DNA from: Acinetobacter albensis | GTDB taxonomy: Bacteria; Pseudomonadota; Gammaproteobacteria; Pseudomonadales; Moraxellaceae | Direction of reading: 5' to 3' | Assembly: GCF_900095025.1 (NCBI RefSeq) | Contig: NZ_FMBK01000006.1 | Span: 1 to 64,000, forward strand | Length of the DNA stretch: 64,000 nucleotides | Shown: positions 9,945 to 20,268 of the stretch, in pieces | How positions within the stretch are numbered: position 1 is the first letter of the stretch | Layout: the number at the start of each line of letters is the position of its first letter | The notes under the pieces: model-generated | Databases searched by the model: none | What the model saw: only the letters and a program-made list of their open reading frames with translations | Told to the model about the DNA's origin: nothing | Program-made: the position numbers and the translations under genes

Positions 9945-10757
9945 TTACGCTCCAAATAGTCGTGCTAACCAACCCTTAGGTTTTACAGTAATATGACGGT
10001 AAGGACGTTCATCACCTAGAAAACGCGCCACTAAATCATCATAAGCCTGACCGGCTTCTGTTTCTTGAAAAAGAATAACAGGTTTGCCTTCGTTAGATGC
10101 TTGTAGCACAATCTCACATTCAGGAATAACGCCAAGCGTTGGTACGCGTAAAATATCTTTAGAAATATCGTCAATGGTTAACATTTCTTGTTTATCAGCA
10201 CGTTCAGGGTTGAAACGTGTAATACAGAGATGTTTACGGATACGACCTTCGTTTTGTTCAACTTTTTTAGTCTTGCTGTCCAACATACCAATAATACGGT
10301 CAGAGTCACGGACTGAAGAAATTTCAGGGTTGGTCACAATGATCGCTTCATCGGCATGATACATGGCAAGAATAGCGCCGCGTTCAATTCCCGCAGGAGA
10401 GTCGCAAATAATATAATCAAACTCTTGAGAAAGTTCATCCATCACACGTGCAACACCTTCATCGGTTAGGGCGTCTTTATCACGGGTTTGTGATGCAGGT
10501 AAAATGTATAAATTTTCGATATCTTTATCGCGAATCAGTGCTTGTTGAAGTCGAGCTTCATTATTTAACACATTTACAAAATCATAAACTACTCGACGTT
10601 CACAACCCATAATCAAATCAAGGTTACGTAAACCTACGTCAAAATCAATCACAACAGTTTTGTGACCGCGAAGGGCTAAACCTGTTGCAAAAGATGCACT
10701 TGTTGTAGTTTTACCCACGCCACCTTTGCCTGATGTTACGACAACAATTTTCGCCAC
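9945..10757 (-). CDS. minD: Septum site-determining ATPase MinD
   Basis: A ParA/MinD-type ATPase that recruits MinC to the membrane. It has a deviant Walker A, SGKGGVGKTTTSASFA, near the N-terminus, a D-x-G switch (VIDFDVGLRNLDL) and a C-terminal amphipathic membrane-targeting helix ending GWLARLFGA. The frame opens at a GTG at 10766, but AGGAG is eight bases upstream of the second GTG at 10757. Starting there gives MAKIVVVTSGKGG and 270 residues, the same length as E. coli MinD. It lies between minC and minE in one operon. Confidence 0.95.
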   Translation of the reverse strand: MAKIVVVTSGKGGVGKTTTSASFATGLALRGHKTVVIDFDVGLRNLDLIMGCERRVVYDFVNVLNNEARLQQALIRDKDIENLYILPASQTRDKDALTDEGVARVMDELSQEFDYIICDSPAGIERGAILAMYHADEAIIVTNPEISSVRDSDRIIGMLDSKTKKVEQNEGRIRKHLCITRFNPERADKQEMLTIDDISKDILRVPTLGVIPECEIVLQASNEGKPVILFQETEAGQAYDDLVARFLGDERPYRHITVKPKGWLARLFGA

Positions 10758-10823
10758 CGAATCCACTCCTGTTATGGTTCAAATCCCCTTTATACTATGG
10801 GGCTTTAGCTGTTTATTTATACA

Positions 10824-11558
10824 TTAAAATTCGAGAACTTCAAATACAAGCTCTTGCTGGTCATTGAGGTAAATATGCACAGATTTTTTTAAGACATGTT
10901 GAGGAATGTCATCTGCGACACAATAAGTACCTGCAATAGAGACCAATTCTGCTTCAAGGGAATGGCAAAATATACGTGCCACACCGTTCCCGCCTGCGCC
11001 GGCAATGACTCTACCACGGGCGCTACCATAAATATGTATATTTCCTGAAGCAATCACTTCAGCACCGCTGTTAAAGCCTGCGTTCAGAATAATATCGCCA
11101 TGATCCTGAACCAAGCATTGGCCTGTACGTAAGATTTCATTGTGATAAGAAGTCACATGATTGACGATTTGTTCCGATGAACTACTGTCATTTTCTTCTA
11201 ATGTCGGTAACTTCGATTTAAGTGATTCAGGTTTAACTGCAACCACTTGTTCGGTCGTGGCTTTAATGCGCTGTAAAGATTGATTGGCTGCGGGTAAAAC
11301 AGGGAATTGAATGGCAATTGCCTGATCGCTCAGTAAGCCATCAATGACGCCCATGGGTTGCAAATCTAAACTAATCAATAATTGGATCAGTGCAATCAAT
11401 TCCTGTTCGACAGTACTGTCAATCACCACTAAAGTGCCATGAGAAGCTGTATCTTGAAGCATTTGAGTCAATTGCTGGCGGATTGCGTGATGATCATTGG
11501 TGTCAAAAGTTAATCTCGTAAAATTAACCATTCTGCCTGTAATCCGTATATCAGCCAT
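10824..11558 (-). CDS. minC: Septum site-determining protein MinC
   Basis: A 244-residue inhibitor of FtsZ ring assembly and the first gene of minCDE. The N-terminal FtsZ-inhibiting domain covers about residues 1-100. The C-terminal MinC_C beta-helix is clear as [35 protein letters not shown] (about 155-190), a MinD-binding dimerisation surface. A longer-than-usual linker of about 40 residues joins them. The interval to minD is about 65 bases, so both are probably on one transcript. Short tandem repeats lie upstream at 11601-11642. Confidence 0.94.
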   Translation of the reverse strand: MADIRITGRMVNFTRLTFDTNDHHAIRQQLTQMLQDTASHGTLVVIDSTVEQELIALIQLLISLDLQPMGVIDGLLSDQAIAIQFPVLPAANQSLQRIKATTEQVVAVKPESLKSKLPTLEENDSSSSEQIVNHVTSYHNEILRTGQCLVQDHGDIILNAGFNSGAEVIASGNIHIYGSARGRVIAGAGGNGVARIFCHSLEAELVSIAGTYCVADDIPQHVLKKSVHIYLNDQQELVFEVLEF

Positions 11559-11600
11559 AATTATTCCTTAAGTCTTTTGACTCATTCATTTTATGTTCAA

Positions 11601-11642
11601 GTAGTGGGTAGTGGGGTAATTAGAGCAAATCCTAGAGCAAAT
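11601..11642. repeat. Short tandem repeats upstream of minC
   Basis: Two copies of GTAGTGG stand head to tail at 11601-11614, and two copies of TAGAGCAAAT lie at 11621-11630 and 11633-11642. They fall 40-85 bases upstream of the minC start in the likely promoter region and could be regulator half-sites or chance. Confidence 0.35.
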
Positions 11643-11686
11643 TCAATATTTTCTCTAGCAACGTTTGAAATATTTTTATTTTATGC

Positions 11687-12757
11687 TCATTCTTTCACTT
11701 GATTCTGTTGTTGCATCTGAATCAGCCATTGTTTGACCTGTACTTGCTTACGAATCGCAGCCAAACTTTCAAACACTGCAGACTCGACCAGTTTTTCCAA
11801 GTGAGGATTATCTTCAAGTTCCAGTGTGCTGATTTTATGGGCAATATGTTGATAAATATTTTGTCCACCATTCAGATTGTTTTTGTTTTGAGGGGTATTG
11901 GGTGTAAAAGGATCAATTAAACCTTGTGTAATATTTTCCCCAAGGCGCTGTCCAATACTTTGGATTTGTTGTTCTATACGACTACCAACCAAAGGAATAA
12001 GCCTCAGTAACTGGGTAAGCTCTGGTGTGTCCTCAATCGCTTGATTCACAATACTACCGACATTTTGGGCAATCAAATGACGTTGTGCTTGTAATTCTGT
12101 ACTTAAGGTATCTTGTAGAATATCGGCAAGAGCAGTTGCAAATAAGGTGCGATGATGTTCGACTAAATCATGAATAATAATTTTATGACTTGAGCTGGTT
12201 TCTAGTTCATTTTTTATGCCGTCTAATACATTAATGACAATTCGGTCGGATAACTCTTCCATGACCACACTGTAATAAAATTGTCCTTTCCTTTGTAAGG
12301 AGGTGGGTACAACTTTATAGCCCATTTCATGTAAACGGTAGGCAATGATACCCGCACGAAATAAACGTAAAAAACGTAAATGTGGGATAATGGCCAGAAC
12401 TTCATACCAGTGAATAAAGGGGAAAAAAAACCAGCGCTGATGATGGCGTTGTACAATCGCAATGCCCCAGCGAATGATTAATTCTGCAATCAGAAAAATA
12501 ATAAACCAAGCTTCTGTAGTCACTACCCAAGGATGCAAATGAGTACGGTAAAAATTCAGTACATCCAGCAACTGAATGCTCTGAAAAAACCAAGCACCTA
12601 TATTGCTCATCAGGAACAAATTTGCACCCAAGCAAAATAAGTTGAAAGTAATAATAAACACCATAAAGATGTCATAAATCAGGAAGAGTTTGAAAGACAA
12701 ACTCTGTGGATCTAGATGGTGATATTTAGATTTTGTTTTCATCGTGTTCTGCATCAT
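11687..12757 (-). CDS. Membrane protein with voltage-sensor-like N-terminal domain, no pore domain
   Basis: A 356-residue protein with four hydrophobic segments in the first 145 residues and a soluble, helix-rich C-terminal part of about 200 residues. The membrane part reads like S1-S4 of an ion channel: S1 about 24-50; S2 about 78-104 with E92 and R96; S3 about 109-125 with E119; and a fourth segment with R128, R131 and R134 at every third position. No pore helix or TVGYG-type selectivity filter follows. The gene begins 19 bases after the acyltransferase gene on the same strand, so the two are probably one operon. I do not recognise the C-terminal region. An 'ion transporter' label is plausible; the function is unknown. 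Confidence 0.6.
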   Translation of the reverse strand: MMQNTMKTKSKYHHLDPQSLSFKLFLIYDIFMVFIITFNLFCLGANLFLMSNIGAWFFQSIQLLDVLNFYRTHLHPWVVTTEAWFIIFLIAELIIRWGIAIVQRHHQRWFFFPFIHWYEVLAIIPHLRFLRLFRAGIIAYRLHEMGYKVVPTSLQRKGQFYYSVVMEELSDRIVINVLDGIKNELETSSSHKIIIHDLVEHHRTLFATALADILQDTLSTELQAQRHLIAQNVGSIVNQAIEDTPELTQLLRLIPLVGSRIEQQIQSIGQRLGENITQGLIDPFTPNTPQNKNNLNGGQNIYQHIAHKISTLELEDNPHLEKLVESAVFESLAAIRKQVQVKQWLIQMQQQNQVKE

Positions 12758-12776
12758 GGGTTAAAGCGTCACCAAT

Positions 12777-13703
12777 TTAGACTTGAGTGGCTCGATATTG
12801 CTGTTTCATATGTTCAATTAATTGGTCTTTTTCGACCCACAATTCATGTACCCAATGCTGAAAGCGTTCCCGATATTCAGCATCCTCTTCATAATTGCTG
12901 CCCAATACCCAACTTGGAATTTCAATTTTACGCAGATTAACCGCGATACGATTGACATCTCCTAACCAAAAATCACCATAACCTGGCGCACCGTCAGGAT
13001 AAACAATGGTCATATCCACCAAAGCATCAATTTTGTCACCTAAAATATTCAAAGCCAAAGCTAAACCGCCTGCTTTGGGTTTAAGTAAATGTTGATAAGG
13101 TGAGTGTTGCTCCGCATGTTTTTCTGGAGTAAAACGCGTTCCTTCTAAATAGTTAAGCAAAGTAAAAGGTTGGCTGAGTAACTGTTCACAAGCTTTACGT
13201 GATTCTTCCATATCACGAGTTTTTAATTCTGGATTTTTATCAATCTGTTCCTTGCTATGGCGCTTCATCATAGGGAAACCCAAAATTTTAAAAGCTTGTC
13301 CCACAAATGGAATAAAAATAAGTTCCCACTTGGTAAAGAAACGGGTCAGTGGCATTCGAGTTAAGCCAAAATATTGATTGACGGTGGTGTCGACCCAACT
13401 TTGGTGATTACAGGTCATCAAATAACGGCCTTGCATACTTAAGTCTAAATCATCATCAATGCTGATTTGCCATTCCAAATGCGGTAATACATGGTCAATC
13501 AGCCAGTTATTTACTCCTAACCAACTATTGGTAATATGAATATTGGTTTCATCGACTTTAGTTGATTGTTTAAAAAGCTTCGTCAATCCTAGGGCAAGCA
13601 CAGGCGGGCCATGGAAAAAAGTACTTCCCGTAATGACAGAGCCTACAGTCAGACCACGTGTTATTTTTTTTAATATGGGTTGCTTCTTGGTTTGCGATGA
13701 CAT
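12777..13703 (-). CDS. PlsC-type acyltransferase (YihG-like)
   Basis: A 308-residue membrane-associated acyltransferase of the glycerophosphate family. The HX4D catalytic motif is NHQSWVD (about 97-103) and the acceptor-binding motif is EGTRFTPEK (about 190-198). FPMMKRHSKEQIDKNPEL between them resembles YihG-type enzymes, which acylate lysophosphatidic acid or related lipids. A short hydrophobic N-terminal stretch (about 15-35) suggests membrane attachment. It is the first gene of a probable two-gene unit with the voltage-sensor-like protein. Exact acceptor unknown. Confidence 0.82.
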   Translation of the reverse strand: MSSQTKKQPILKKITRGLTVGSVITGSTFFHGPPVLALGLTKLFKQSTKVDETNIHITNSWLGVNNWLIDHVLPHLEWQISIDDDLDLSMQGRYLMTCNHQSWVDTTVNQYFGLTRMPLTRFFTKWELIFIPFVGQAFKILGFPMMKRHSKEQIDKNPELKTRDMEESRKACEQLLSQPFTLLNYLEGTRFTPEKHAEQHSPYQHLLKPKAGGLALALNILGDKIDALVDMTIVYPDGAPGYGDFWLGDVNRIAVNLRKIEIPSWVLGSNYEEDAEYRERFQHWVHELWVEKDQLIEHMKQQYRATQV

Positions 13704-13947
13704 ATAAAAACTGTCCTAAGATGAAGTCGTGTAAATTTTTCAGTAGTTAATATAATTGTAGAACTCAAAATAAAAAAGCCTATTCATTCAACTGTGAAGT
13801 AATTGTGACGAAGTGAGTGCACAACACATCAAAAAATATGTCTAAATGTAACAAGACGTTTTTTTATTTACAAAAAATCAATGGTATGCCAGTTTTTTTT
13901 AATCCATCATCTCGCTATACAACAAAACACAAAGAAGGAGGCATGCG

Positions 13948-14580
13948 ATGCGTGCATTAGTAATTTCAACTGTAGTTGGGGCTTTGGCACTTTCAGGCTG
14001 TCAAAATATGGAATATGACAAAGCAGCAATCGGTACTGGCTTGGGTGCCTTACTGGGTGCAGGTCTTGCATACTCTAATGCAGACAAAGATAAAATGGGT
14101 CAAGCTGCCGCAATTGGTGCAGTTGTAGGCGGTGGTGCAGGTTTGCTTCTTGATAAGAAAGAAAAACGTCTTCGTCAAGAATTGGCAGGTACAGGCGTAG
14201 ATGTTGGTCGTAACCAAGATGGTTCGATTAATCTAGTGATGCCAAGTGTTACATTTGCAACCAATTCATCAACGATTCAATCTCAGTTCCAATCTGCATT
14301 GAATGATGTTGCTAAAGTACTTCGTGAAGATGGTACTTCAAGCAAATTGGCTTTAGTAATTCATGGTCACACTGACAATACTGGTAGTGATTCAATCAAC
14401 AATCCATTGTCTCAAAACCGTGCTAACTCTGTGAAAAACTATTTAGCTTCACAAGGTATTTCAAGTTCACGTATGACAGCGAAAGGTTATGGTTCGTCTT
14501 CTCCAATTGCTGACAATTCAACAGCTGCGGGTCGTGAACAAAACCGTCGTGTAGAAATTTCAGTTTACGAAACTAAATAA
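13948..14580 (+). CDS. OmpA-family outer-membrane lipoprotein (YiaD-like)
   Basis: A 210-residue exported lipoprotein with lipobox LSGC (Cys18) after a short hydrophobic signal. Next come two glycine-rich stretches (IGTGLGALLGAGLAY and AAIGAVVGGGAGLLL, a glycine-zipper-like region at about 28-68) and a C-terminal OmpA peptidoglycan-binding domain with VIHGHTDNTGSD and LSQNRANSVKNYL. It probably links the outer membrane to peptidoglycan, as YiaD and other OmpA-like lipoproteins do. AGGAGG lies upstream of the ATG, and a terminator follows the stop. Confidence 0.85.
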   Translation: MRALVISTVVGALALSGCQNMEYDKAAIGTGLGALLGAGLAYSNADKDKMGQAAAIGAVVGGGAGLLLDKKEKRLRQELAGTGVDVGRNQDGSINLVMPSVTFATNSSTIQSQFQSALNDVAKVLREDGTSSKLALVIHGHTDNTGSDSINNPLSQNRANSVKNYLASQGISSSRMTAKGYGSSSPIADNSTAAGREQNRRVEISVYETK

Positions 14581-14598
14581 ACTGAGTTGAGTAATCAA

Positions 14599-14626
14599 AG
14601 AGGCCACCTTCGGGTGGTTTTTTTAT
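14599..14626 (+). terminator. Terminator after the OmpA-like lipoprotein gene
   Basis: GCCACC-TTCG-GGTGGT hairpin with a UUCG-type tetraloop and seven T, 20 bases after the stop codon. Confidence 0.88.
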
Positions 14627-14649
14627 GAATGTCAAATTCGTATTTTAGG

Positions 14650-14679
14650 TTATGCAAGATTGGCTCAGATGACTATAAT
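14650..14679 (+). promoter_or_regulatory. Promoter candidate for rep
   Basis: A perfect TATAAT at 14674-14679, with TTATGC about 18 bases upstream as a weak -35. Transcription would begin near 14686, downstream of the earliest in-frame ATG (14660), which supports the start at 14708 for rep. Confidence 0.5.
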
Positions 14680-14707
14680 CGAGCTCGAATCTAAACAAGG
14701 AAATACT

Positions 14708-16747
14708 ATGTCGTCGGCAAGTCAACTCAATGACAAGCAACTTGAAGCCATGAAATACACTCAAGGACCCTTGTTAGTACTTGCAGGGGCAGGTTCAGGT
14801 AAAACTTCGGTGATTACCCGTAAAGTAGCGCACTTGGTTCAGAATTGCGGGATTCCTGCACATCGTATCACTGCTATGACGTTTACCAATAAAGCGGCAC
14901 GTGAAATGAAAGAGCGTGTCGGAAAATTGTTGTCTCGTGAAGAAGCTAAAGGTCTTTCAGTTTCAACTTTTCATACTTTTGGTTTAAATCTACTTCGATT
15001 AGAACTTAAACATACGCCTTTAAAAAATAACTTTTCAATCTTAGATGCCGATGACTGTAAGCGTATTCTTATGGATTTGATGCACCGAGATAATTTATCA
15101 GGTGCAGAAAGTAAAGAATTGATTGCGAAAGCCATGAGAATGATTTCGGATTGGAAAAATGATTTGATTCCGCCCGAACAAGCGCATACCACCTGTGAAA
15201 CAGCGGAAGATGTTCAATTTGCGCATTTGTATCAATTGTATGAGCGTAATTTACGTGCCTACAATGCGGTGGATTTTGACGACTTGATTGTGATGCCAAC
15301 GCGCCTCTTACAAGAAAATGCTGAAGTACGCGATAAATGGCAAAATCGAGTTCGTTATTTATTGGTGGATGAATATCAAGACACGAATACTGCACAATAT
15401 ATTTTAGTCAAGCTCTTGGTTGGGGTGATGGGACAATTCACTGCCGTTGGTGATGATGACCAATCTATTTATGCATGGCGTGGTGCAAAGCCTGAAAACA
15501 TGGCTTTGCTGAAAGAAGATTTTCCTAATTTAAAGGTCATTAAGCTTGAGCAAAATTATCGTTCAACCAGCCGTATCTTAAAAGCAGCAAATACAGTCAT
15601 CGGTAACAATCCGCACATTTTTGAGAAAAAACTGTGGTCAGATAAAGGCCATGGCGACATTATTCGAATTATTACTTGTCGCAATGATGATGATGAAGCT
15701 GAACGCGTGGTTAAAGATGTCATCACACATAAATTGATGAATGGTAAAAGCTGGAAAGACTATGCAATTTTGTATCGGGGAAATTTCCAAGCCCGTGTTT
15801 TAGAAACGCAACTGCGTCAAATGCAAATCCCATATAAATTATCGGGTGGGCAGTCATTTTTTGGTCGTGCTGAAATTAAAGATGTGATGAGCTATTTACG
15901 TATCATCATTAATCCAGAAGATGACAGCGCTTTTTTACGTATTATTAATACCCCGAAACGAGCGATTGGCCCAGTTACATTAGAAAAATTGGGTTTATTT
16001 GCTCAAGAAAACCATTTGTCTTTGCTGACAGCGGCGAATGATCAGCGGTTGACTATGGTGATTCCTAGAAAAGCCACCACGCAATTGGCAGAATTTGCCG
16101 ATTTTATCGGGAACTTTACCCGTAACTTACTAGAAGATGATGAGCCAGTACCCATTATTCGCCAAATGATGCTTGAAGCAGGCTACATCGATTATGTGAA
16201 AGAACAGGCAGCCACGCCAGCGCAAGAAAAAACCAAACTAGATAATATTGAAGTGCTTTATAGCAGTATTCAAAGTTTGATTAATCGTGCAGAAGATGTA
16301 GATGAAAAAAATATTGAAAGTGTGATTCGTAAAATGGTCTTGCTGGATATGTTAGAGCAGCAGCAGGAAGAGGAAGATACGGATAAGGTTAATCTTTTAA
16401 CGCTTCATGCTGCAAAAGGGCTTGAATTTCCTTATGTATATATGATTGGTCTAGAAGAAGAATTATTGCCACATAAAAACTCGATTGCGGCAGAAACCAT
16501 TGAGGAAGAACGCCGTTTAATGTACGTAGGCATTACCCGTGCGCGACAAGGTTTAACACTGACTTTGGCTGAACAACGTAAAAATGGTGGTCAAATGAAA
16601 CAAATGACGCCAAGCCGTTTTTTAGATGAATTACCTCAAGATGATTTGGACTGGTTGGGCCGTAAGAAAAAGTTAGCGGGCAATATTGATCCAAAATTAC
16701 AAGCTCAGCATTATCTTGAAAATTTACGTGCGCTGATTAAGCGATAA
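14708..16747 (+). CDS. rep: ATP-dependent DNA helicase Rep (UvrD/Rep superfamily 1)
   Basis: A 679-residue SF1A 3'-5' helicase that helps replication forks past bound proteins. All core motifs are visible: Q motif LNDKQLEAM, Walker A AGAGSGKT, Ia [14 protein letters not shown], Walker [62 protein letters not shown] and [16 protein letters not shown]. The length matches Rep (673 in E. coli) rather than the longer UvrD. The frame extends to 14660, but AAGGA before the ATG at 14708 and the TATAAT between the two candidates favour 14708. dut follows 35 bases later. Confidence 0.92.
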   Translation: MSSASQLNDKQLEAMKYTQGPLLVLAGAGSGKTSVITRKVAHLVQNCGIPAHRITAMTFTNKAAREMKERVGKLLSREEAKGLSVSTFHTFGLNLLRLELKHTPLKNNFSILDADDCKRILMDLMHRDNLSGAESKELIAKAMRMISDWKNDLIPPEQAHTTCETAEDVQFAHLYQLYERNLRAYNAVDFDDLIVMPTRLLQENAEVRDKWQNRVRYLLVDEYQDTNTAQYILVKLLVGVMGQFTAVGDDDQSIYAWRGAKPENMALLKEDFPNLKVIKLEQNYRSTSRILKAANTVIGNNPHIFEKKLWSDKGHGDIIRIITCRNDDDEAERVVKDVITHKLMNGKSWKDYAILYRGNFQARVLETQLRQMQIPYKLSGGQSFFGRAEIKDVMSYLRIIINPEDDSAFLRIINTPKRAIGPVTLEKLGLFAQENHLSLLTAANDQRLTMVIPRKATTQLAEFADFIGNFTRNLLEDDEPVPIIRQMMLEAGYIDYVKEQAATPAQEKTKLDNIEVLYSSIQSLINRAEDVDEKNIESVIRKMVLLDMLEQQQEEEDTDKVNLLTLHAAKGLEFPYVYMIGLEEELLPHKNSIAAETIEEERRLMYVGITRARQGLTLTLAEQRKNGGQMKQMTPSRFLDELPQDDLDWLGRKKKLAGNIDPKLQAQHYLENLRALIKR

Positions 16748-16782
16748 TTTACTCTTTAAACCATGCTATTAGGAAAGAACAG

Positions 16783-17235
16783 ATGAAAGTTCAAGTAAAA
16801 GTACTCGATAAACGTTTAGGCAATGAATGGCCAATGCCGAGCTATGCGACTTCGGGGTCAGCAGGTTTAGATTTGCGAGCTTGTGTGGATGAAACAACGT
16901 TGATTGAACCGGGTCAAACGATCTTGGTGAAAACGGGATTGGCAATTTATATTGAAGACACTCAGTTTGCAGGATTAATTTTGCCACGTTCTGGTTTAGG
17001 GCATAAACACGGGATTGTTTTAGGCAATTTGGTGGGGTTGATTGATTCAGATTACCAAGGTGAATTAATGGTATCGGTTTGGAACCGTAGTCAAACTGCA
17101 TTTACTTTAGAGCCTGGGGAACGTTTAGCACAATATGTTCTTGTTCCTGTGGTACATGCTGAGTTTGAACAAGTGGAAGAGTTTGTTGCAACTGAACGTG
17201 GTGCAGGCGGATTCGGGCATACAGGTCAAGGTTAA
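16783..17235 (+). CDS. dut: dUTP diphosphatase (dUTPase)
   Basis: A 150-residue homotrimeric dUTPase that hydrolyses dUTP to dUMP and pyrophosphate, keeping uracil out of DNA. The five family motifs are present: [12 protein letters not shown] (I), [12 protein letters not shown] (III), [11 protein letters not shown] (II/IV region), [13 protein letters not shown] and the C-terminal P-loop-like [13 protein letters not shown] (V). AGGAAAG lies upstream of the ATG. The gene precedes algC and argB as in Pseudomonas, though a hairpin and more than 400 bases separate it from algC here. Confidence 0.95.
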   Translation: MKVQVKVLDKRLGNEWPMPSYATSGSAGLDLRACVDETTLIEPGQTILVKTGLAIYIEDTQFAGLILPRSGLGHKHGIVLGNLVGLIDSDYQGELMVSVWNRSQTAFTLEPGERLAQYVLVPVVHAEFEQVEEFVATERGAGGFGHTGQG

Positions 17236-17653
17236 AATAAAAAATTAAGCAAATTTAACCTGATTCATTCATTTTGATTAATCAGGTTAAATTTTAATTC
17301 GATGTCTAATGTGATTGAAAAAATAAATTTTTAAATAAAAATTTGATTCTTAATTCCTTTTAATGATTATCTTGTTATTTATATTGATTTTGTGTTTTTA
17401 TGTAAATAATTGTTTTTGAAATAAAAATTTACGATAAAAATATTTTTTTAAATTTGATAAAATAATTAGATTTCAATTGAATAGCTATTCTTCAATATTG
17501 ATTTTGTAAAACTTTATTCACATTGATTAAAAACAGCGAATCCTTTTAAAATATCAGCCTTGTCACAAAAGATGATTTATATAATGTGAATTATAAAAGA
17601 CTCAGCATTTTATAAATATTTTGATGGGCTATTGTTTACTAGAAGAAGCTAGC
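17236..17653. other. AT-rich intergenic region between dut and algC
   Basis: About 420 bases with no credible gene. It holds the dut hairpin (17251-17294), then very AT-rich DNA with runs of A and T. The algC promoter is presumably in the last 100 bases, but I could not pick a convincing -35/-10 pair. Confidence 0.5.
17251..17294 (+). terminator. Long perfect hairpin after dut
   Basis: AAATTTAACCTGATT (17251-17265) is the exact reverse complement of 17280-17294, giving a 15-bp stem with a 14-base loop. It begins 15 bases after the dut stop. The T-run is short and mixed (TTTTAATT), so termination may be partial; the stem could also protect the mRNA end. Confidence 0.6.
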
Positions 17654-19078
17654 ATGAATTTTCAGAATAAGAACTTCCCATTACAAATTTTTCGGGCTTA
17701 TGATATTCGTGGAAAAATATCTTTTTTAACCCCTGAGCTTGTAAAAGCCATTGCCTATGGATTGGTTACCCAATATCAGAAGGCAGGACAAGTGCAAATT
17801 GCAATTGGCTATGATGCACGATTAACCAGTCCACAATATGCAGAAATTATCAAAAAAGTCTGCGATGATCATGGAATAAAAGCCACTTTAATTGGCTGCT
17901 GTTCAACCCCTTTACTGTATTTTATTGCGCGTCAGTTTGGCGGAAATGGGATTATGCTGACTGCCAGTCATAATCCAAAAACAGATAATGGAATCAAATG
18001 GATTCTTCAAAGCGAACCACCTTCTCCTGAGATGATTCAAGAAGTGGCTGCCACTGCCAATACTGTATTTGAACCTACAGAGAAAATTATTGTTTTGCCC
18101 ATTGAACATCAAGTTGTGGTCAAATACTGTCTTGAGTATCAACAAGCACTGTTACAAGATATCCAGCTCAAACGTTCTTTTAATGTGGTTCTTGATGGTT
18201 TAAATGGTTCAGCCGGACGTTGTGCTGCCTTGGTTTTTGATAAATTGGACTGTGAGTTAACCACTTTGCGTTGTGAAGCAAATGGTGAATTTCCAGATCA
18301 TGCACCGGATCCATCACAAGAAAAACATCTCCTTCTTTTAAAGAAAACAGTTTTGGAGCAGCAAGCTGACATTGGCATTGCGCTTGATGGTGATGGTGAT
18401 CGAGTTGTTCTGATTGATGAAAAGGGCACTATTATTTCGGCAGATCGTTTACTCTCGTTATTTTCTGAAATGTGTTTAAAAACACATCCGGCGCATGAAG
18501 TGGTCTTTGATGTAAAATGTTCGACCATGGTTGGCAACACCGTACGTCATTTAGGTGGGCAGCCGAAAATGATTCGTACTGGAAGCTCTTTTTTACGTCG
18601 TTATATGTCGCACTCTAAAGGAAAAGCTGTTTTTGGTGGAGAGTACGCAGGTCATTACGTTTTTAATGATGGCCGTGGTTTTGGTTATGACGATGGTTTA
18701 TACGCGGCTTTACGAGTACTTGAGTATTTAAGTGAGCATCCTAATTTAACGCTATCAGAAGCACTTCTCGCTTATCCAGAGCGTTGTTGTACCGAAGATA
18801 CTTATATCAGTACTTATAGTGAAGAACCAGATGCCGTGCTACATGATGTAGAAATTAAAAGTCATGATTTTGGTGCTAAATTAAGTAAAATTGATGGTAT
18901 ACGACTTGATTTTAAAGATGGATTTGGCATTATTCGAGCATCAAATACGGGTGAGTATTTTACGGTACGCTTTGATGCGGACAATCCTGTAAGATTAAAC
19001 GATATTCGAGATACATTTTTTTCCATGTTAAATGAGCGATATCCTAAAATTGCTCAAGATATTTTAAATGCTCAATAA
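17654..19078 (+). CDS. algC: Phosphomannomutase/phosphoglucomutase
   Basis: An alpha-D-phosphohexomutase that interconverts mannose- or glucose-6-phosphate and the 1-phosphates, feeding GDP-mannose, LPS and exopolysaccharide synthesis. The catalytic phosphoserine loop is TASHNP, the Mg2+ site is ALDGDGDR, the sugar-specificity loop is GGEYAGHYVF and the phosphate-binding C-terminal part has RASNTGEYFTVRFD. The frame opens at 17621; the ATG at 17654 (474 residues) places the conserved FRAYDIRG near residue 13, as in AlgC. argB follows 10 bases later, as in the Pseudomonas dut-algC-argB order. Confidence 0.9.
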   Translation: MNFQNKNFPLQIFRAYDIRGKISFLTPELVKAIAYGLVTQYQKAGQVQIAIGYDARLTSPQYAEIIKKVCDDHGIKATLIGCCSTPLLYFIARQFGGNGIMLTASHNPKTDNGIKWILQSEPPSPEMIQEVAATANTVFEPTEKIIVLPIEHQVVVKYCLEYQQALLQDIQLKRSFNVVLDGLNGSAGRCAALVFDKLDCELTTLRCEANGEFPDHAPDPSQEKHLLLLKKTVLEQQADIGIALDGDGDRVVLIDEKGTIISADRLLSLFSEMCLKTHPAHEVVFDVKCSTMVGNTVRHLGGQPKMIRTGSSFLRRYMSHSKGKAVFGGEYAGHYVFNDGRGFGYDDGLYAALRVLEYLSEHPNLTLSEALLAYPERCCTEDTYISTYSEEPDAVLHDVEIKSHDFGAKLSKIDGIRLDFKDGFGIIRASNTGEYFTVRFDADNPVRLNDIRDTFFSMLNERYPKIAQDILNAQ

Positions 19079-19088
19079 GGAGAGGTGA

Positions 19089-19985
<897 letters not shown>

Positions 19986-20010
19986 TAAACAATACCTCAG
20001 AATTTTGATT

Positions 20011-20046
20011 AAAAGTCCGTCATTTACTGAAACGACGGACTTTTTT
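20011..20046 (+). terminator. Terminator after argB
   Basis: AAGTCCGTC/GACGGACTT stem with a 12-base loop and six T, about 26 bases after the argB stop. Confidence 0.85.
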
Positions 20047-20268
20047 ATTTCAACTTAAGCCTAAGTTGGGTAAAGAAAAATTTTAGATTATGTTGAGATA
20101 CAACAGCCGATGAGTTTTTGATATTCACGACATGATGAAATATAGATATCATGAGAAGTCTTTGGCTCAGCATTAAAACGGGAATATTTAGTGTGAATTG
20201 AGGTTTGCATCACTTTATAGTCTGTTGCAAAATAGAAAAATCCTATACTTGCTGTTTTGATTGAAATT

